DNA of 49,676 nucleotides, from contig SLBI01000085.1 in the NCBI GenBank assembly GCA_007126375.1, positions 1 to 49,676 on the forward strand, written 5' to 3'. A program made the position numbers and the translations under genes. Under the pieces are notes generated by a model, which saw nothing but the letters and a program-made list of their open reading frames with translations, did no database searches and was not told where the DNA came from. Positions 7,447 through 15,704 of this stretch are shown one piece after another. Origin of the DNA: Paracoccaceae bacterium. GTDB taxonomy: Bacteria > Pseudomonadota > Alphaproteobacteria > Rhodobacterales > Rhodobacteraceae. Each line of letters begins with the position of its first letter. The stretch's first letter is position 1.

Positions 7447-9755
7447 CACGTTCCTCCGGTTGCGGCGCGGATCGCCGCGCGGATGCGCTCCGGCGTGGCC
7501 GGAACCCTCTCGATTGCGGCGCCCAGCGGCGCCAGCGCGTCGTTGATGGCATTGAGCACGGCGGCCGGCGCACCGATGGTGCCGCCTTCGCCCACGCCCT
7601 TGGCGCGGGTTTCGCTGGCGTCGGTCCGGGTTTCCAGATGGGCGATCTCGATATCCGGGATCTCGGCCAGCGTCGGCACGAGGTAGTCTGCCAAAGAAGC
7701 GGTCAGCAGATTGCCGTCGGCATCGTAGATCACCTCCTCGTAGAGCGCATTGGCGATGCCCTGGGCGACGCCGCCGTGGATCTGGCCGTCGACGATCATC
7801 GGATTGACGAGCAGTCCCGCATCCTCGACCACGAAGAAGCGCTCGATCACGACCTGGCCGGTGTCGATGTCCACCTCCACCAGTGCGATATGGCAGGCAT
7901 TCGAGAAGGTGCCGGCGGGATCGTAGCTTGCGGTCTGGCGGAGCCCGCCCTCGGCTTCGGGAAAGCGGTGGCTCTGGTGATAGGCGGCGCGGGCGATCTC
8001 GCCGATGTCGAGCACCCGGTTCGACGCCTCCGACCGCGCGGTGCCGTTTTCCAGCGTGACGGAGTCGGGCTCGACCTCCAGCATTCGCGCGGCAACGCCG
8101 CGCAGGCGGGTGGCGATGCCGGCCGAGGCGCGCTTGCAGGCCCCGCCCGAGATCACCATGGAGCGGCTGGCGAAGGTGCCCCAGCCGTAGGGCACCGCGT
8201 CGGTGTCGCCCGAAATCACCCGCACCCGGTCGGGGGTGAGGCCCATCTCGTCGGCCACCAGCTGCCCGAGGCTGGTCTTGAGCCCCTGCCCGTGCGGCGA
8301 GGCGCCGATGCGCAGTTCGACATGGCCCGAGGGGTCCATGCTGCATTCCACCGTTTCGTAGCCCGGCACGATCTCCATCGCGCGGGCGGCGAAGGCGGGG
8401 GTGCCATAGCCTGCGCGTTCGCTGAAGACCGAGAGGCCGAGGCCGAGATGCCGCCCCTCGGCCCGCGCCGCCTGCTGCCGCGCGCGGAAACCCGGCGCAT
8501 CGGCGATCTCGAGCGCGAGGTCCATCGCCGCGACATAGCTGCCCTCGTCATGGACGAGCCCGGTGGGCGAACGGTGCGGAAAGGCGGTGACGAGGTTGCG
8601 CCGCCGGATCTCCTCGGGCGCGAGACCGCAGGCAGAGGCGGCGCGCTCCATCAGCCGCTCCATCGCCAGCGTCAGGTTGGGCCGCGACACGCCGCGGTAA
8701 GGCGCCATCATGCAGCTGTTGGTGGCCACCCCGCGCGAGCGCACGCCGTATTCCGGCACCCGATAGGGGCCGGGTAGCTCGGCGAAGGCCATCAGCGGCT
8801 CCACACCGCAGGTGACCGGATAGCAGGAGAAGGCGCCGACATCGCTGCGCAGATCGGCGTCGAGGCCCAGCAGCCGGCCCTCGGCGTCGAATGCGCCGCG
8901 CACGGTGAAGGCCTGGTCGCGGCCATGGGCGGCAGCGAGGAAGTTCTCGCGCCGGTCCTCGATCCAGGCGACATCGGTGCGCAGGTGGCGGGCGAGCCAG
9001 ACCAGCGCGGGGTATTCCGGAAACAGCGACATCTTCTGGCCGAAGCCGCCGCCGACATCGGGCGCGATGACCCGCAGATCCGCCTCGCGCATGCCCAGCG
9101 TGTCGGCGATGCCGGTGCGCAGCATCTGCGGCATCTGCACCGAGGCGTGCAACGTCACCCGCCCGGTGGCGGCATCGAAGCGGGCGACGCCGCCGCGGCC
9201 CTCCAGCGGCATCGCCGACTGCCGGCCCGAGCGCAGATCGACCTCCAGCACATGGGCGGCGGCAGCGAAGGCGGCGTCGAGCCCCGGACTGCGCATCTGC
9301 CCTTCCACAAGGACATTGCCGGGCGCCTCGGGGTGCACGGGGCGGGCGTCCGGGGCGAGCGCGGCGTCGAGGCCGATGACCGGATCCTCCGGCTCGATGT
9401 CGAGAAAAACCTGCTCGGCCAGATCCTCGGCCGCGGCGGCGGTTTCGGCCACCACCATCGCCACCGCCTGACCCGAGAAATGCACCCGGTCCGCGGCGAG
9501 CACCGGCTGGCCGACGGCGACATAGTCGGGACGGAAGAGCCGCGGCCGGATCGGGCGTATATCGCCCATCTCGGCCAGCGTATAGACCGTCACCCCCTCG
9601 GGTGCCTCGATGCCGAGGATGCGGCCGCAGGCCAGCGGGCTGCGCAGGAAGGAAACGCGCAGCGCGCCGGCGGCGAGATCGGCGGTGAAGCCGCCCTGAC
9701 CGCGCAGCAGCGCCGGATCCTCGATCCGCGGGAGCGACCGACCGATCCAGTTCAT
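7446..9755 (-). CDS. Xanthine dehydrogenase-family molybdopterin-binding subunit (first in operon)
   Basis: The 769-residue catalytic subunit contains the hammerhead region followed by the molybdenum-cofactor domains. Visible motifs are VGGGFGQK (about 234-241), HGQG, and the catalytic glutamate in KGVGEGG (Glu723). The active-site loop reads PYRGVSRP, not the CO dehydrogenase form. It follows the FAD gene with a four-base overlap and precedes the 2Fe-2S gene with a one-base overlap. Its N-terminus (IGRSLPRIEDPALLRGQG) closely resembles that of the second Mo subunit, which suggests an old duplication. The substrate is unknown; N-heteroaromatic hydroxylation is the family norm. Confidence 0.93.
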   Translation of the reverse strand: MNWIGRSLPRIEDPALLRGQGGFTADLAAGALRVSFLRSPLACGRILGIEAPEGVTVYTLAEMGDIRPIRPRLFRPDYVAVGQPVLAADRVHFSGQAVAMVVAETAAAAEDLAEQVFLDIEPEDPVIGLDAALAPDARPVHPEAPGNVLVEGQMRSPGLDAAFAAAAHVLEVDLRSGRQSAMPLEGRGGVARFDAATGRVTLHASVQMPQMLRTGIADTLGMREADLRVIAPDVGGGFGQKMSLFPEYPALVWLARHLRTDVAWIEDRRENFLAAAHGRDQAFTVRGAFDAEGRLLGLDADLRSDVGAFSCYPVTCGVEPLMAFAELPGPYRVPEYGVRSRGVATNSCMMAPYRGVSRPNLTLAMERLMERAASACGLAPEEIRRRNLVTAFPHRSPTGLVHDEGSYVAAMDLALEIADAPGFRARQQAARAEGRHLGLGLSVFSERAGYGTPAFAARAMEIVPGYETVECSMDPSGHVELRIGASPHGQGLKTSLGQLVADEMGLTPDRVRVISGDTDAVPYGWGTFASRSMVISGGACKRASAGIATRLRGVAARMLEVEPDSVTLENGTARSEASNRVLDIGEIARAAYHQSHRFPEAEGGLRQTASYDPAGTFSNACHIALVEVDIDTGQVVIERFFVVEDAGLLVNPMIVDGQIHGGVAQGIANALYEEVIYDADGNLLTASLADYLVPTLAEIPDIEIAHLETRTDASETRAKGVGEGGTIGAPAAVLNAINDALAPLGAAIERVPATPERIRAAIRAATGGT

Positions 9756-10633
9756 GCCGCAGCGTCCTGCGGCAGCGACTGCAGCGCCTGCCGCAGCGCC
9801 CGTTCCAGCACCACGCCGCACAGATCGCGCCGGTAAGCGGCCGAGGCGTGGATGTCGTCCGAGACCTCGACCAGCGCTCCGGCACCGGCAGCAACCTCGC
9901 GCAGCAGGTCCGGGCCGGGCAACTCGCCCCGCAACCCCGCCTCCAGAGTCGTCAGCCGCAGCGGCCGGCCGGCGACGCTGCCCAGCGCCAGCCGCGCCGC
10001 GGTGATGCGGCCGTCGCGCCCGATCTGCAGCGCGGCGCCAGCCATAGCCAGCGCATAGTCTCCGGCCCGGCGGGCGAATTCGTAGAATCCGACATGCCAG
10101 TCATTGCCCAACAGGGGCAAACGCACCTCGGTCAGCAATTCGTCCGGGGCGGCGTCGGTGGTGAAGCTCGCACGGAAGAACCCGTCCGCCGGCACGCTGC
10201 GGACGCCGCGCTGCGAGTGCATCTCGACCTCGGCGTCGAGCAGAACCGCGATCAGGCACCATTCCGCGGCCGGGTCGGCATGGGCGAGGCTGCCGCCGAA
10301 GGTGCCGCGCTGGCGGATCGGATAGTGCGCGATATACGGCACCGTCCGCGCAAGCAGGCGGCCCAGCGGCCCGTCGGCGACCGGCAGGTGAAAGGCCGCA
10401 TGGCGCACCAGAGCGCCGATGCGGAGCCTGTCGCCGTCGGCCTGCACCCGGTCGAGTCCAGGCAGGGCGTTGGCATCGAGCAGCACCGCGGGGCGCAACA
10501 GGCGGAAGTTCATCGCCGGCACAAGGCTCTGCCCGCCGGCCAGCACGCGGGCCTCCGGGCCGTGCTCGGCCAGCCGCGCAAGCATCTCGGCGGTATCGGC
10601 CGGCCGGTGATAGTCGAAGGCGGCGCATTTCAT
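9752..10633 (-). CDS. FAD-binding subunit of a molybdenum hydroxylase (CoxM/CutM-like)
   Basis: The 293-residue protein has the two FAD-contact motifs of the family, AGGQSL (32-37) and TFGGSLAHAD (111-120). The ATG at the start of MKCAAFDYHRP was chosen because it has a GGGGAGA ribosome-binding site and matches where family members begin; the frame stays open further upstream. It is the first gene of the operon. The divergent XRE-cupin gene lies 188 bp away and is the likely regulator. Confidence 0.92.
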   Translation of the reverse strand: MKCAAFDYHRPADTAEMLARLAEHGPEARVLAGGQSLVPAMNFRLLRPAVLLDANALPGLDRVQADGDRLRIGALVRHAAFHLPVADGPLGRLLARTVPYIAHYPIRQRGTFGGSLAHADPAAEWCLIAVLLDAEVEMHSQRGVRSVPADGFFRASFTTDAAPDELLTEVRLPLLGNDWHVGFYEFARRAGDYALAMAGAALQIGRDGRITAARLALGSVAGRPLRLTTLEAGLRGELPGPDLLREVAAGAGALVEVSDDIHASAAYRRDLCGVVLERALRQALQSLPQDAAA

Positions 10634-10670
10634 GAGTGTCTCCCCGACATTCGGCTGTGAGCGGGCGTGC

Positions 10671-10690
10671 GAGGCCGGACGCGGCCGGAC
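10671..10690. promoter_or_regulatory. Tandem 10-bp direct repeat in the divergent promoter region
   Basis: Two consecutive ten-base units differ only in their second base (A or C) and share GGCCGGAC. They lie between the divergent FAD-subunit gene and the XRE-cupin regulator gene. One-helical-turn spacing would put both copies on the same DNA face, so they are a candidate binding site for that regulator. A chance repeat in GC-rich DNA is equally possible. Confidence 0.25.
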
Positions 10691-10821
10691 AGGACATTGC
10701 ATGGCCCCCGGCGTCGCACTGGCCTTGGTGGCCATGGTTTGCTAGAAGCTGTGTCATTTGCAAGCAGGGCCTGTGGCGCTCCGTCGCCCGGAGAGGCCGC
10801 AGCGAGAGCGAGACATGTCCC

Positions 10822-11424
10822 GTGAACAGGCAGACGGCCCTGAAGTCTTCCGACGCCTTCGCAGAAACCGCCGCCAGCACCATCGCCGCGATCGGCGCCC
10901 GCATCCGCGAGTTGCGGCTGGAGCGGTCGATGACGCTGCAGGCGCTGGCCGAGGCGACCGGTCTCAGCCCGTCGCTGATCAGCGTGGTGGAGCGCGGACG
11001 TTCCTCGCCCTCGATCGGCTCGCTGATCGTGATCGCCGAGGCGCTGGATGTGCCGATGTCCGAGCTGATCGCGGTGCGGGTCCGCTCGGAGGAGGACATC
11101 GTGGTGCGCCCGGAGTCGCATGAGGTGATCGAGACCGCCCGCCATGTCGTCCGCCGGCTGATCCGCGAGGACCGCAGCCGCGGTGTCAGCGTGGCGCTGA
11201 ACGAATACGCGCCCCACACCGGCAGTGCCGAGCGCCCGATCACCCATGAGGGGTTCGAATACGGCTATGTGCTGGAGGGCATCCTGACGGTGGAGGTGGA
11301 CGGCGTGGCGCATGTGCTGGAGGAGGGCGACCTGATCGCCTACAGTTCGCAGCGACGGCACCGGATCTGGAACCATGGCGAGGCCCGGGTGCGCACGCTC
11401 TGGTTCAACTTCGGCAGGAGCTGA
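10822..11424 (+). CDS. XRE-type transcriptional regulator with a C-terminal cupin sensor domain
   Basis: A 200-residue regulator is read from a GTG start with a GAGAGCGAG purine stretch upstream. The frame continues 62 codons further 5-prime, but that part has no family similarity I can see. Residues about 24-82 form an XRE helix-turn-helix (IRELRLERSMTLQALAEATGL followed by SLISVVERG). Residues about 125-195 form a small-molecule-binding cupin (EYGYVLEGILTVEVDG). Proteins of this build commonly regulate adjacent catabolic operons. Its position opposite the FAD-Mo-FeS-Mo operon makes that operon the likely target. Confidence 0.9.
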   Translation: MNRQTALKSSDAFAETAASTIAAIGARIRELRLERSMTLQALAEATGLSPSLISVVERGRSSPSIGSLIVIAEALDVPMSELIAVRVRSEEDIVVRPESHEVIETARHVVRRLIREDRSRGVSVALNEYAPHTGSAERPITHEGFEYGYVLEGILTVEVDGVAHVLEEGDLIAYSSQRRHRIWNHGEARVRTLWFNFGRS

Positions 11425-11450
11425 TCCGGCAGGACCGGTCGGCGTGCACA

Positions 11451-12749
11451 TCATCCGTACCATGTGACCAGCCCCGGAAACAGGATCACCAGTCCGATCA
11501 CGATCGCATCGCAGATCAGGAAGGGGATGCAGGCGGTGTAGATCTCGCGCATCCCGGTGCCGGGCGGCGCCACCCCCTTCATCACGAACAGCAGCAGCCC
11601 GAAGGGCGGCGTGGTCAGCGCCATCTGCAGGTTGATCAGCATCAGTATGCCGAACCAGATCGGATCGAATCCGAGCTGTACCACCACCGGCACGAGGATC
11701 GGCAGGGTGATCAGCATGATGGCGATCTGTTCCATGAAGGTGCCGAGCACCAGCACCGCCAGCATGATGACCAGGATCACCACGATCGGCGCCACCGGCA
11801 ACCCGGTGACCCAGTCGATCAGCCCGCGTGTGGCGCCGGTGAAGGCGAGGATCTGGCTGAATCCGACCGCGCCCACCAGGATCGCGAAACACATGGCGCT
11901 GACGAGGATTGTGCCGCGCAGCGCCGCCACCATCGCCTCGCGGCTCAGCGCGCGATAGGCGGCGACGATCAGGACCGTGCCGAGGCAGCCCATCGCGGCG
12001 GATTCGGTGGGCGTGGCGATTCCCAGGACGATCAGCCCGGTGACCAGAAACACGATCAGCCCGACCGGAAGCAGATAGAGCGCGCAGGCCCGCAGCACTT
12101 CGGGCCAGGGCGGGCGGTGCACCTCGGCCGGTGGCGCCAGGCCTGGCTGCAGCTTGCAGCGCAGCACGATGTAGCCGATGTAGAGCGCCGCCATGATCAG
12201 CCCCGGCAGCATCGCGCCGATCAGGATCTTGCTGATCGACATTCCCCCCAGCGACGCGAGGATCACGCCCAGCGAACTGGGCGGGATCATCATCGCCAGA
12301 CCGCCACTGGCCATGATCGGCCCGATCGACATCGACCGGGCATAACCCCGCCGGTCCATGTCGGGCAGCATCATCGTCCCGAGGATCGCCGTGTTCGCCA
12401 TGGTCGAGCCGCTCAGCGTGGAGAACACCGCGCCGGCAAAGACCGTCAGCACCGCCTGCCGGCCGACCACCCGACCGAGCAGCATGTCGAGGGTGCGCAG
12501 CATCTTCTCGGCCAGCTTCGAATGCCACAGCAACTCGCCCATCAGGATGAACAGCGGGATCGGCACCAGTGTGAAGGAGGCAACCGAGGAGTACATCGAG
12601 TTGGCGATCTGCTGGAACGCCATGCCGCCGCCCTGCAGGATCAGGATCCCCACGACGATCACGATCAGAAAGGCGAAGGCGACCGGAACCCCGATCAGGA
12701 GCAGCGCGGCGAGGCCCGACAGGATGTAGAGGAACGGCTCCCACCACAT
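11451..12749 (-). CDS. TRAP transporter large permease (DctM family)
   Basis: The 432-residue protein is almost entirely hydrophobic, with about a dozen membrane segments, and shows DctM-type sequence such as MIPPSSLGVILASLGGMSISKI and GTFMEQIAIMLITLPIL. It forms the ion-coupled translocation subunit. It follows the small permease by 2 bp and is the end of the Rieske-DctPQM gene run. It meets the XRE-cupin gene tail to tail with only 26 bp between the stops. Confidence 0.93.
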   Translation of the reverse strand: MWWEPFLYILSGLAALLLIGVPVAFAFLIVIVVGILILQGGGMAFQQIANSMYSSVASFTLVPIPLFILMGELLWHSKLAEKMLRTLDMLLGRVVGRQAVLTVFAGAVFSTLSGSTMANTAILGTMMLPDMDRRGYARSMSIGPIMASGGLAMMIPPSSLGVILASLGGMSISKILIGAMLPGLIMAALYIGYIVLRCKLQPGLAPPAEVHRPPWPEVLRACALYLLPVGLIVFLVTGLIVLGIATPTESAAMGCLGTVLIVAAYRALSREAMVAALRGTILVSAMCFAILVGAVGFSQILAFTGATRGLIDWVTGLPVAPIVVILVIMLAVLVLGTFMEQIAIMLITLPILVPVVVQLGFDPIWFGILMLINLQMALTTPPFGLLLFVMKGVAPPGTGMREIYTACIPFLICDAIVIGLVILFPGLVTWYG

Positions 12750-12751
12750 CC

Positions 12752-13249
12752 TCAGCGCGGCCCGTCGCTGCGCGTGAAGGCCGCCCGGGCAAGTTCGATC
12801 GCGGTGAGCGCGAGCCCGACGGCGATCAGTGCCGAGAAGACATAGCGGGGGGCGGAATGGATCGACACGGTCATCGAACCGCGGGCGAACTGGGTCATCG
12901 CGGTCAGTGCCGCGAAATGGGCGCAGGCGGCGCAGATGCCGGCAGCGACCAGATTGCCCAGTGCCGTCACCCAGCGTCGCGGCCCGTCCGAAAGGGCATT
13001 GAGCAGCAGGTCGATGCGGACATGTCCGTTCTGCCGCACCAGCCAGGCCATGGCGAGAAATGTCATCGCCACCAGGCCGTATTCGGAATAGTCGATCGGC
13101 CAGCCCAGCGGGCGCCGGAAGGCATAGCGTGCGATCACGTCCACGCAGACCGACAGCGCGATCAGAAGTATGATCGCCGCGGCCACAGCCGCAAGCGCCC
13201 CGACAAACCAGTCATAGCCACGCAGCAGCGCGCGCAGGACCTTGCTCAT
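12752..13249 (-). CDS. TRAP transporter small permease (DctQ family)
   Basis: The 165-residue membrane protein has four predicted hydrophobic helices. The first is close to the N-terminus (VGALAAVAAAIILLIALSV) and is followed by the family-typical DVIARYAFRRPLGWPIDYSEY region. It pairs with the large permease directly downstream. It is separated from the binding-protein gene by 110 bp containing a strong hairpin. Confidence 0.9.
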   Translation of the reverse strand: MSKVLRALLRGYDWFVGALAAVAAAIILLIALSVCVDVIARYAFRRPLGWPIDYSEYGLVAMTFLAMAWLVRQNGHVRIDLLLNALSDGPRRWVTALGNLVAAGICAACAHFAALTAMTQFARGSMTVSIHSAPRYVFSALIAVGLALTAIELARAAFTRSDGPR

Positions 13250-13311
13250 GTGCCCCCCGGATGATCGGTGCCGGACGATCGGTCGTTGCCGGCCACGCTG
13301 CGCCGGAACGG

Positions 13312-13340
13312 CGGCAGAGGCGGCTCGGCCGCCCCTGCCG
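13312..13340 (-). terminator. Strong stem-loop between the TRAP binding-protein and permease genes
   Basis: On the transcribed strand this folds as CGGCAG-G-GGCGGC, loop CGA, GCCGCC-U-CUGCCG, a 13-pair stem with one G-U wobble, about 20 bases after the binding-protein stop. There is no U run. It may be a partial terminator or an mRNA-stabilising element that lets the periplasmic protein be made in excess of the permeases. Confidence 0.55.
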
Positions 13341-13359
13341 GCAGAACGATGCGCCGCAC

Positions 13360-14358
13360 CTACTGCGGTGTCGAGAGCTCCCGCAGACGTTCTGCCACCT
13401 CCTCGCCGGCGCGGCCGGCGACATCGGCCCAGCCGGCGTCATAGGCGCCCGCGGTAAAGCGTTCGGCTTCCGCCTCGGGGAAGGTCAGGAAGGTGACGCC
13501 GGCATCGGCCAGCGCCTCGTTGTCCTCGGCGTTGACCTCGGCGAAGTAGCTCACGCTCCACTGCTCCACCTCCTGCGCGATGCGCTCGAGATCGGCCTGG
13601 ATGTCCTCGGGCAGGCTGCGCCAGCGGGCCCCGTTCATCAGGATGTTGCTGTTCACGGAGAAGAACGGGTGCTCGATCACATGCCGCATCACCTCGTGCC
13701 AGCCATAGCTGACCGTGCCGCAATATGGCCAGCCGAAGCCGTCCACGGTGCCGCGCTCCAGAGCGGTATAGATCTCGCCCGGCGGCATCACCACGGCGCT
13801 GCCGCCGAAGTGCTCCACCACCGCCCGGGTCGCCCCGGACACGCGCATCCGCTTGCCCGAGAAGTCGCCGCTGTCCATCTCCTGGTTGACGTAGAGGCGG
13901 AAGGCCTGACCGGCCGCGCCGCCGAGCATGGCCAGGAACTCGACATCCGCCTTGTCACGATGGATCTCGCGCATCAGGTCATAATAGCCCGAGGCGCGCA
14001 GCGCCGCCGGGTCCATCTGCACGTAGAGCTGACTGAGCGCCTCGGGGATCTGGCCGTCGTAATAGGAGGTTACGCCGAGGATCACATCGACCACCCCGTT
14101 CTGCAGTGCCTCGAACTGGTCGAAGGGGCCGATCACGTCGCCATGACCGAGATAGTCGATCTGCACCCGGCCCTCCATCTCGGCGTTGACCCGGTCGCGG
14201 AACTCGAAGATCGGCGTCGTCCAGCAGTCCGAGGCAGGCCAGGGCGAGACCGCGCGCAGGGTGATCGGGTCTGCCACCGCCATCGATGGCAGGCCGACGG
14301 CCAGAGCAAGAATGGCAGTGGCGGCAAGGCGCCGCCCGGGGTCAGCGATGTCGGACAT
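13360..14358 (-). CDS. TRAP transporter periplasmic substrate-binding protein (DctP family)
   Basis: The protein has 332 residues from the ATG that follows a good AGGAGG site. A signal peptide covers about the first 30 residues (LAATAILALAVGLPSMAVA). The mature part has DctP features, including GKRMRVSG, whose arginine usually binds the carboxylate of the ligand, and a WPYCGTVSYGWHEV segment. The ligand is therefore probably an organic acid. The gene lies 133 bp downstream of the Rieske oxygenase gene, which suggests the transporter imports that enzyme's substrate. Confidence 0.92.
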   Translation of the reverse strand: MSDIADPGRRLAATAILALAVGLPSMAVADPITLRAVSPWPASDCWTTPIFEFRDRVNAEMEGRVQIDYLGHGDVIGPFDQFEALQNGVVDVILGVTSYYDGQIPEALSQLYVQMDPAALRASGYYDLMREIHRDKADVEFLAMLGGAAGQAFRLYVNQEMDSGDFSGKRMRVSGATRAVVEHFGGSAVVMPPGEIYTALERGTVDGFGWPYCGTVSYGWHEVMRHVIEHPFFSVNSNILMNGARWRSLPEDIQADLERIAQEVEQWSVSYFAEVNAEDNEALADAGVTFLTFPEAEAERFTAGAYDAGWADVAGRAGEEVAERLRELSTPQ

Positions 14359-14491
14359 GAGAGAGAACCTCCTCTGTATTGTTTCCGCCGCCCCGCAGAT
14401 GGGCCGCAGATGCCGGGGCGCCCCGCCGCCGAAGGGCAGACCCGGGCGCCTTTGACAGCCTACAGGACATTTCAACCATGTGCTACGGTTT

Positions 14492-15541
14492 TTAATGTGA
14501 CTGTTTCCTCGGGGCCGGTGCACGGGCCGGCAGTTCCGGTCCTGCTGCATCGTTGGCAGGACGGGCGTAATCGTGCATGAGCCGTCGATAGGCCATCGCG
14601 GCCGCATCCGGGACCAGCACGTAAAGCTCCTCGCGCAGATCGGGCGGGATCAGCTCGGGCCGCTGCGCCTCGACGATGACGCGGTCCTGTTCCATGATGG
14701 TGTCGAAGCCCGCGGCGAAATCGGCGTCCTGCGCCTGCAGCGAATGATTCCGCCCGACGAAGGCGTAGATGCGGGTGCGCACCGCATCCATCGGCTGCGC
14801 GATGAAGGTCAGGATGGTGACGTCGCCGGCCCGCGATCCGCCCGACTCGGACCATGTCACCCCGCCGTCGGGGTCGATCACCCGCTTGCGGTCATGCACG
14901 ACGAACGGGAAGTGCAGCGTGTATTCCCGCCGCAGCTTCCCATCCTCGTAGACATATGCAAGCCCGTCCGCGGTGGGTTCGACCTCGTATGGCTTGATCT
15001 GCGGGCCATCGGCCAGTTCCGTGTAACCCTTGTGCACGAAATTGAAATGCGAGAAGTCGAGCACGTTCTCGACCACCCGCCAGGCCGCCGCGTTCCACTC
15101 GTATGTGCCAGCGCAGAACACCCTGTAGCCCGGGTCGGTCCAGGCATCGTCGGGCCAGCCTGGAAACGGGGCTTCGGGCTCTTCGAGGGCGACCCACACA
15201 AGGCCGTATTCCTCGCGCACCGGATAGGCCCATGCGCGGGCGCGTTTCGGAATCACCGCGCCTTCGGGCAGGGCGGGAATGTGCACGCAGGCGCCGGTTC
15301 GGTCATAGGCCCAGCCGTGATAGGGGCACACCAGCTTGCCGTCGTCGATGCGCCCCTGCGACAGCGCTGCACCGCGGTGGATGCAAAGGTCGCGGAAGAC
15401 CGAGGGCGCACCGTCGACCCGGAAGGCCACAAGGGCCTCGCCAAGCAGGCTGAAGGCTGCGGGATCCTCGCCGATCTCGTCCGAGCGTGCGATCGGGTGC
15501 CAGAAGCGCCGCAGGTCGTGTGTGGTGTCTTGCTGGATCAT
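14492..15541 (-). CDS. Rieske non-heme iron oxygenase, aromatic ring-hydroxylating or O-demethylase type
   Basis: This is a 349-residue oxygenase subunit. The Rieske cluster motif is complete: Cys53, His55 (CIHRGAAL), Cys72 and His75 (CPYHGW). The mononuclear iron site is visible as Asp162, His165 and His170 in LDFSHFNFVHKG. Single-component oxygenases of this length include vanillate O-demethylase and phthalate-type enzymes. No reductase gene is adjacent, so one must come from elsewhere. The ATG at MIQQDTTH was chosen for its AAGGAGG ribosome-binding site. The gene faces a divergent IclR regulator and runs into the TRAP genes. Confidence 0.92.
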   Translation of the reverse strand: MIQQDTTHDLRRFWHPIARSDEIGEDPAAFSLLGEALVAFRVDGAPSVFRDLCIHRGAALSQGRIDDGKLVCPYHGWAYDRTGACVHIPALPEGAVIPKRARAWAYPVREEYGLVWVALEEPEAPFPGWPDDAWTDPGYRVFCAGTYEWNAAAWRVVENVLDFSHFNFVHKGYTELADGPQIKPYEVEPTADGLAYVYEDGKLRREYTLHFPFVVHDRKRVIDPDGGVTWSESGGSRAGDVTILTFIAQPMDAVRTRIYAFVGRNHSLQAQDADFAAGFDTIMEQDRVIVEAQRPELIPPDLREELYVLVPDAAAMAYRRLMHDYARPANDAAGPELPARAPAPRKQSH

Positions 15542-15578
15542 GCCGGGCCTCCTTGCTGCGTGCAATTTCTATCACATT

Positions 15579-15650
15579 GAAACCGGCAACAACAGCAGCG
15601 ATGCAGAACCGCGGGCCGCGCAGGCCGCATGTCGGCCCATTGCCGGTTTC
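15579..15650. promoter_or_regulatory. Perfect 11-bp inverted repeat between the IclR and Rieske genes
   Basis: GAAACCGGCAA (15579-15589) and its exact reverse complement TTGCCGGTTTC (15640-15650) lie 50 bp apart in the divergent promoter region. The left arm also overlaps an imperfect 17-bp palindrome, TTTCTATCACATTGAAA (15566-15582). Paired arms facing the two promoters fit binding of the IclR protein with repression or looping. This is inferred from position and symmetry only. Confidence 0.5.
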
Positions 15651-15675
15651 GCCGGTATGCGGTGGCTGCTATGGT
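15647..15675 (+). promoter_or_regulatory. Candidate extended -10 promoter of the IclR gene
   Basis: TGCTATGGT forms an extended -10 element about 30 bp before the chosen IclR start. A poor -35 candidate, TTTCGC, lies 17 bases further upstream and overlaps the right arm of the 11-bp inverted repeat. If real, binding of a regulator at that arm would block this promoter, giving autoregulation. Confidence 0.3.
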
Positions 15676-15704
15676 CAGCATATTTCGTCTGGCAGCGAGA
15701 CAGC

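Noticed and set aside
7446-9755. Aerobic CO dehydrogenase (coxL) as the identity of the molybdenum subunits.
   Set aside because: None of the three Mo subunits has the AYRCSFR loop, and no coxDEF-type maturation genes are adjacent.
14389-14420. Seven-base inverted repeat (CGCCCCG, CGGGGCG) between the Rieske and dctP genes.
   Set aside because: The arms are short, the loop is 18 bases, and such GC repeats are common by chance here.
14467-14498. ACATT and AATGT arms around the end of the Rieske gene, and a shared ACATTAAA word with the cupin upstream region.
   Set aside because: The arms overlap the Rieske stop codon and are short. An eight-base match between two AT-rich spots is not convincing.
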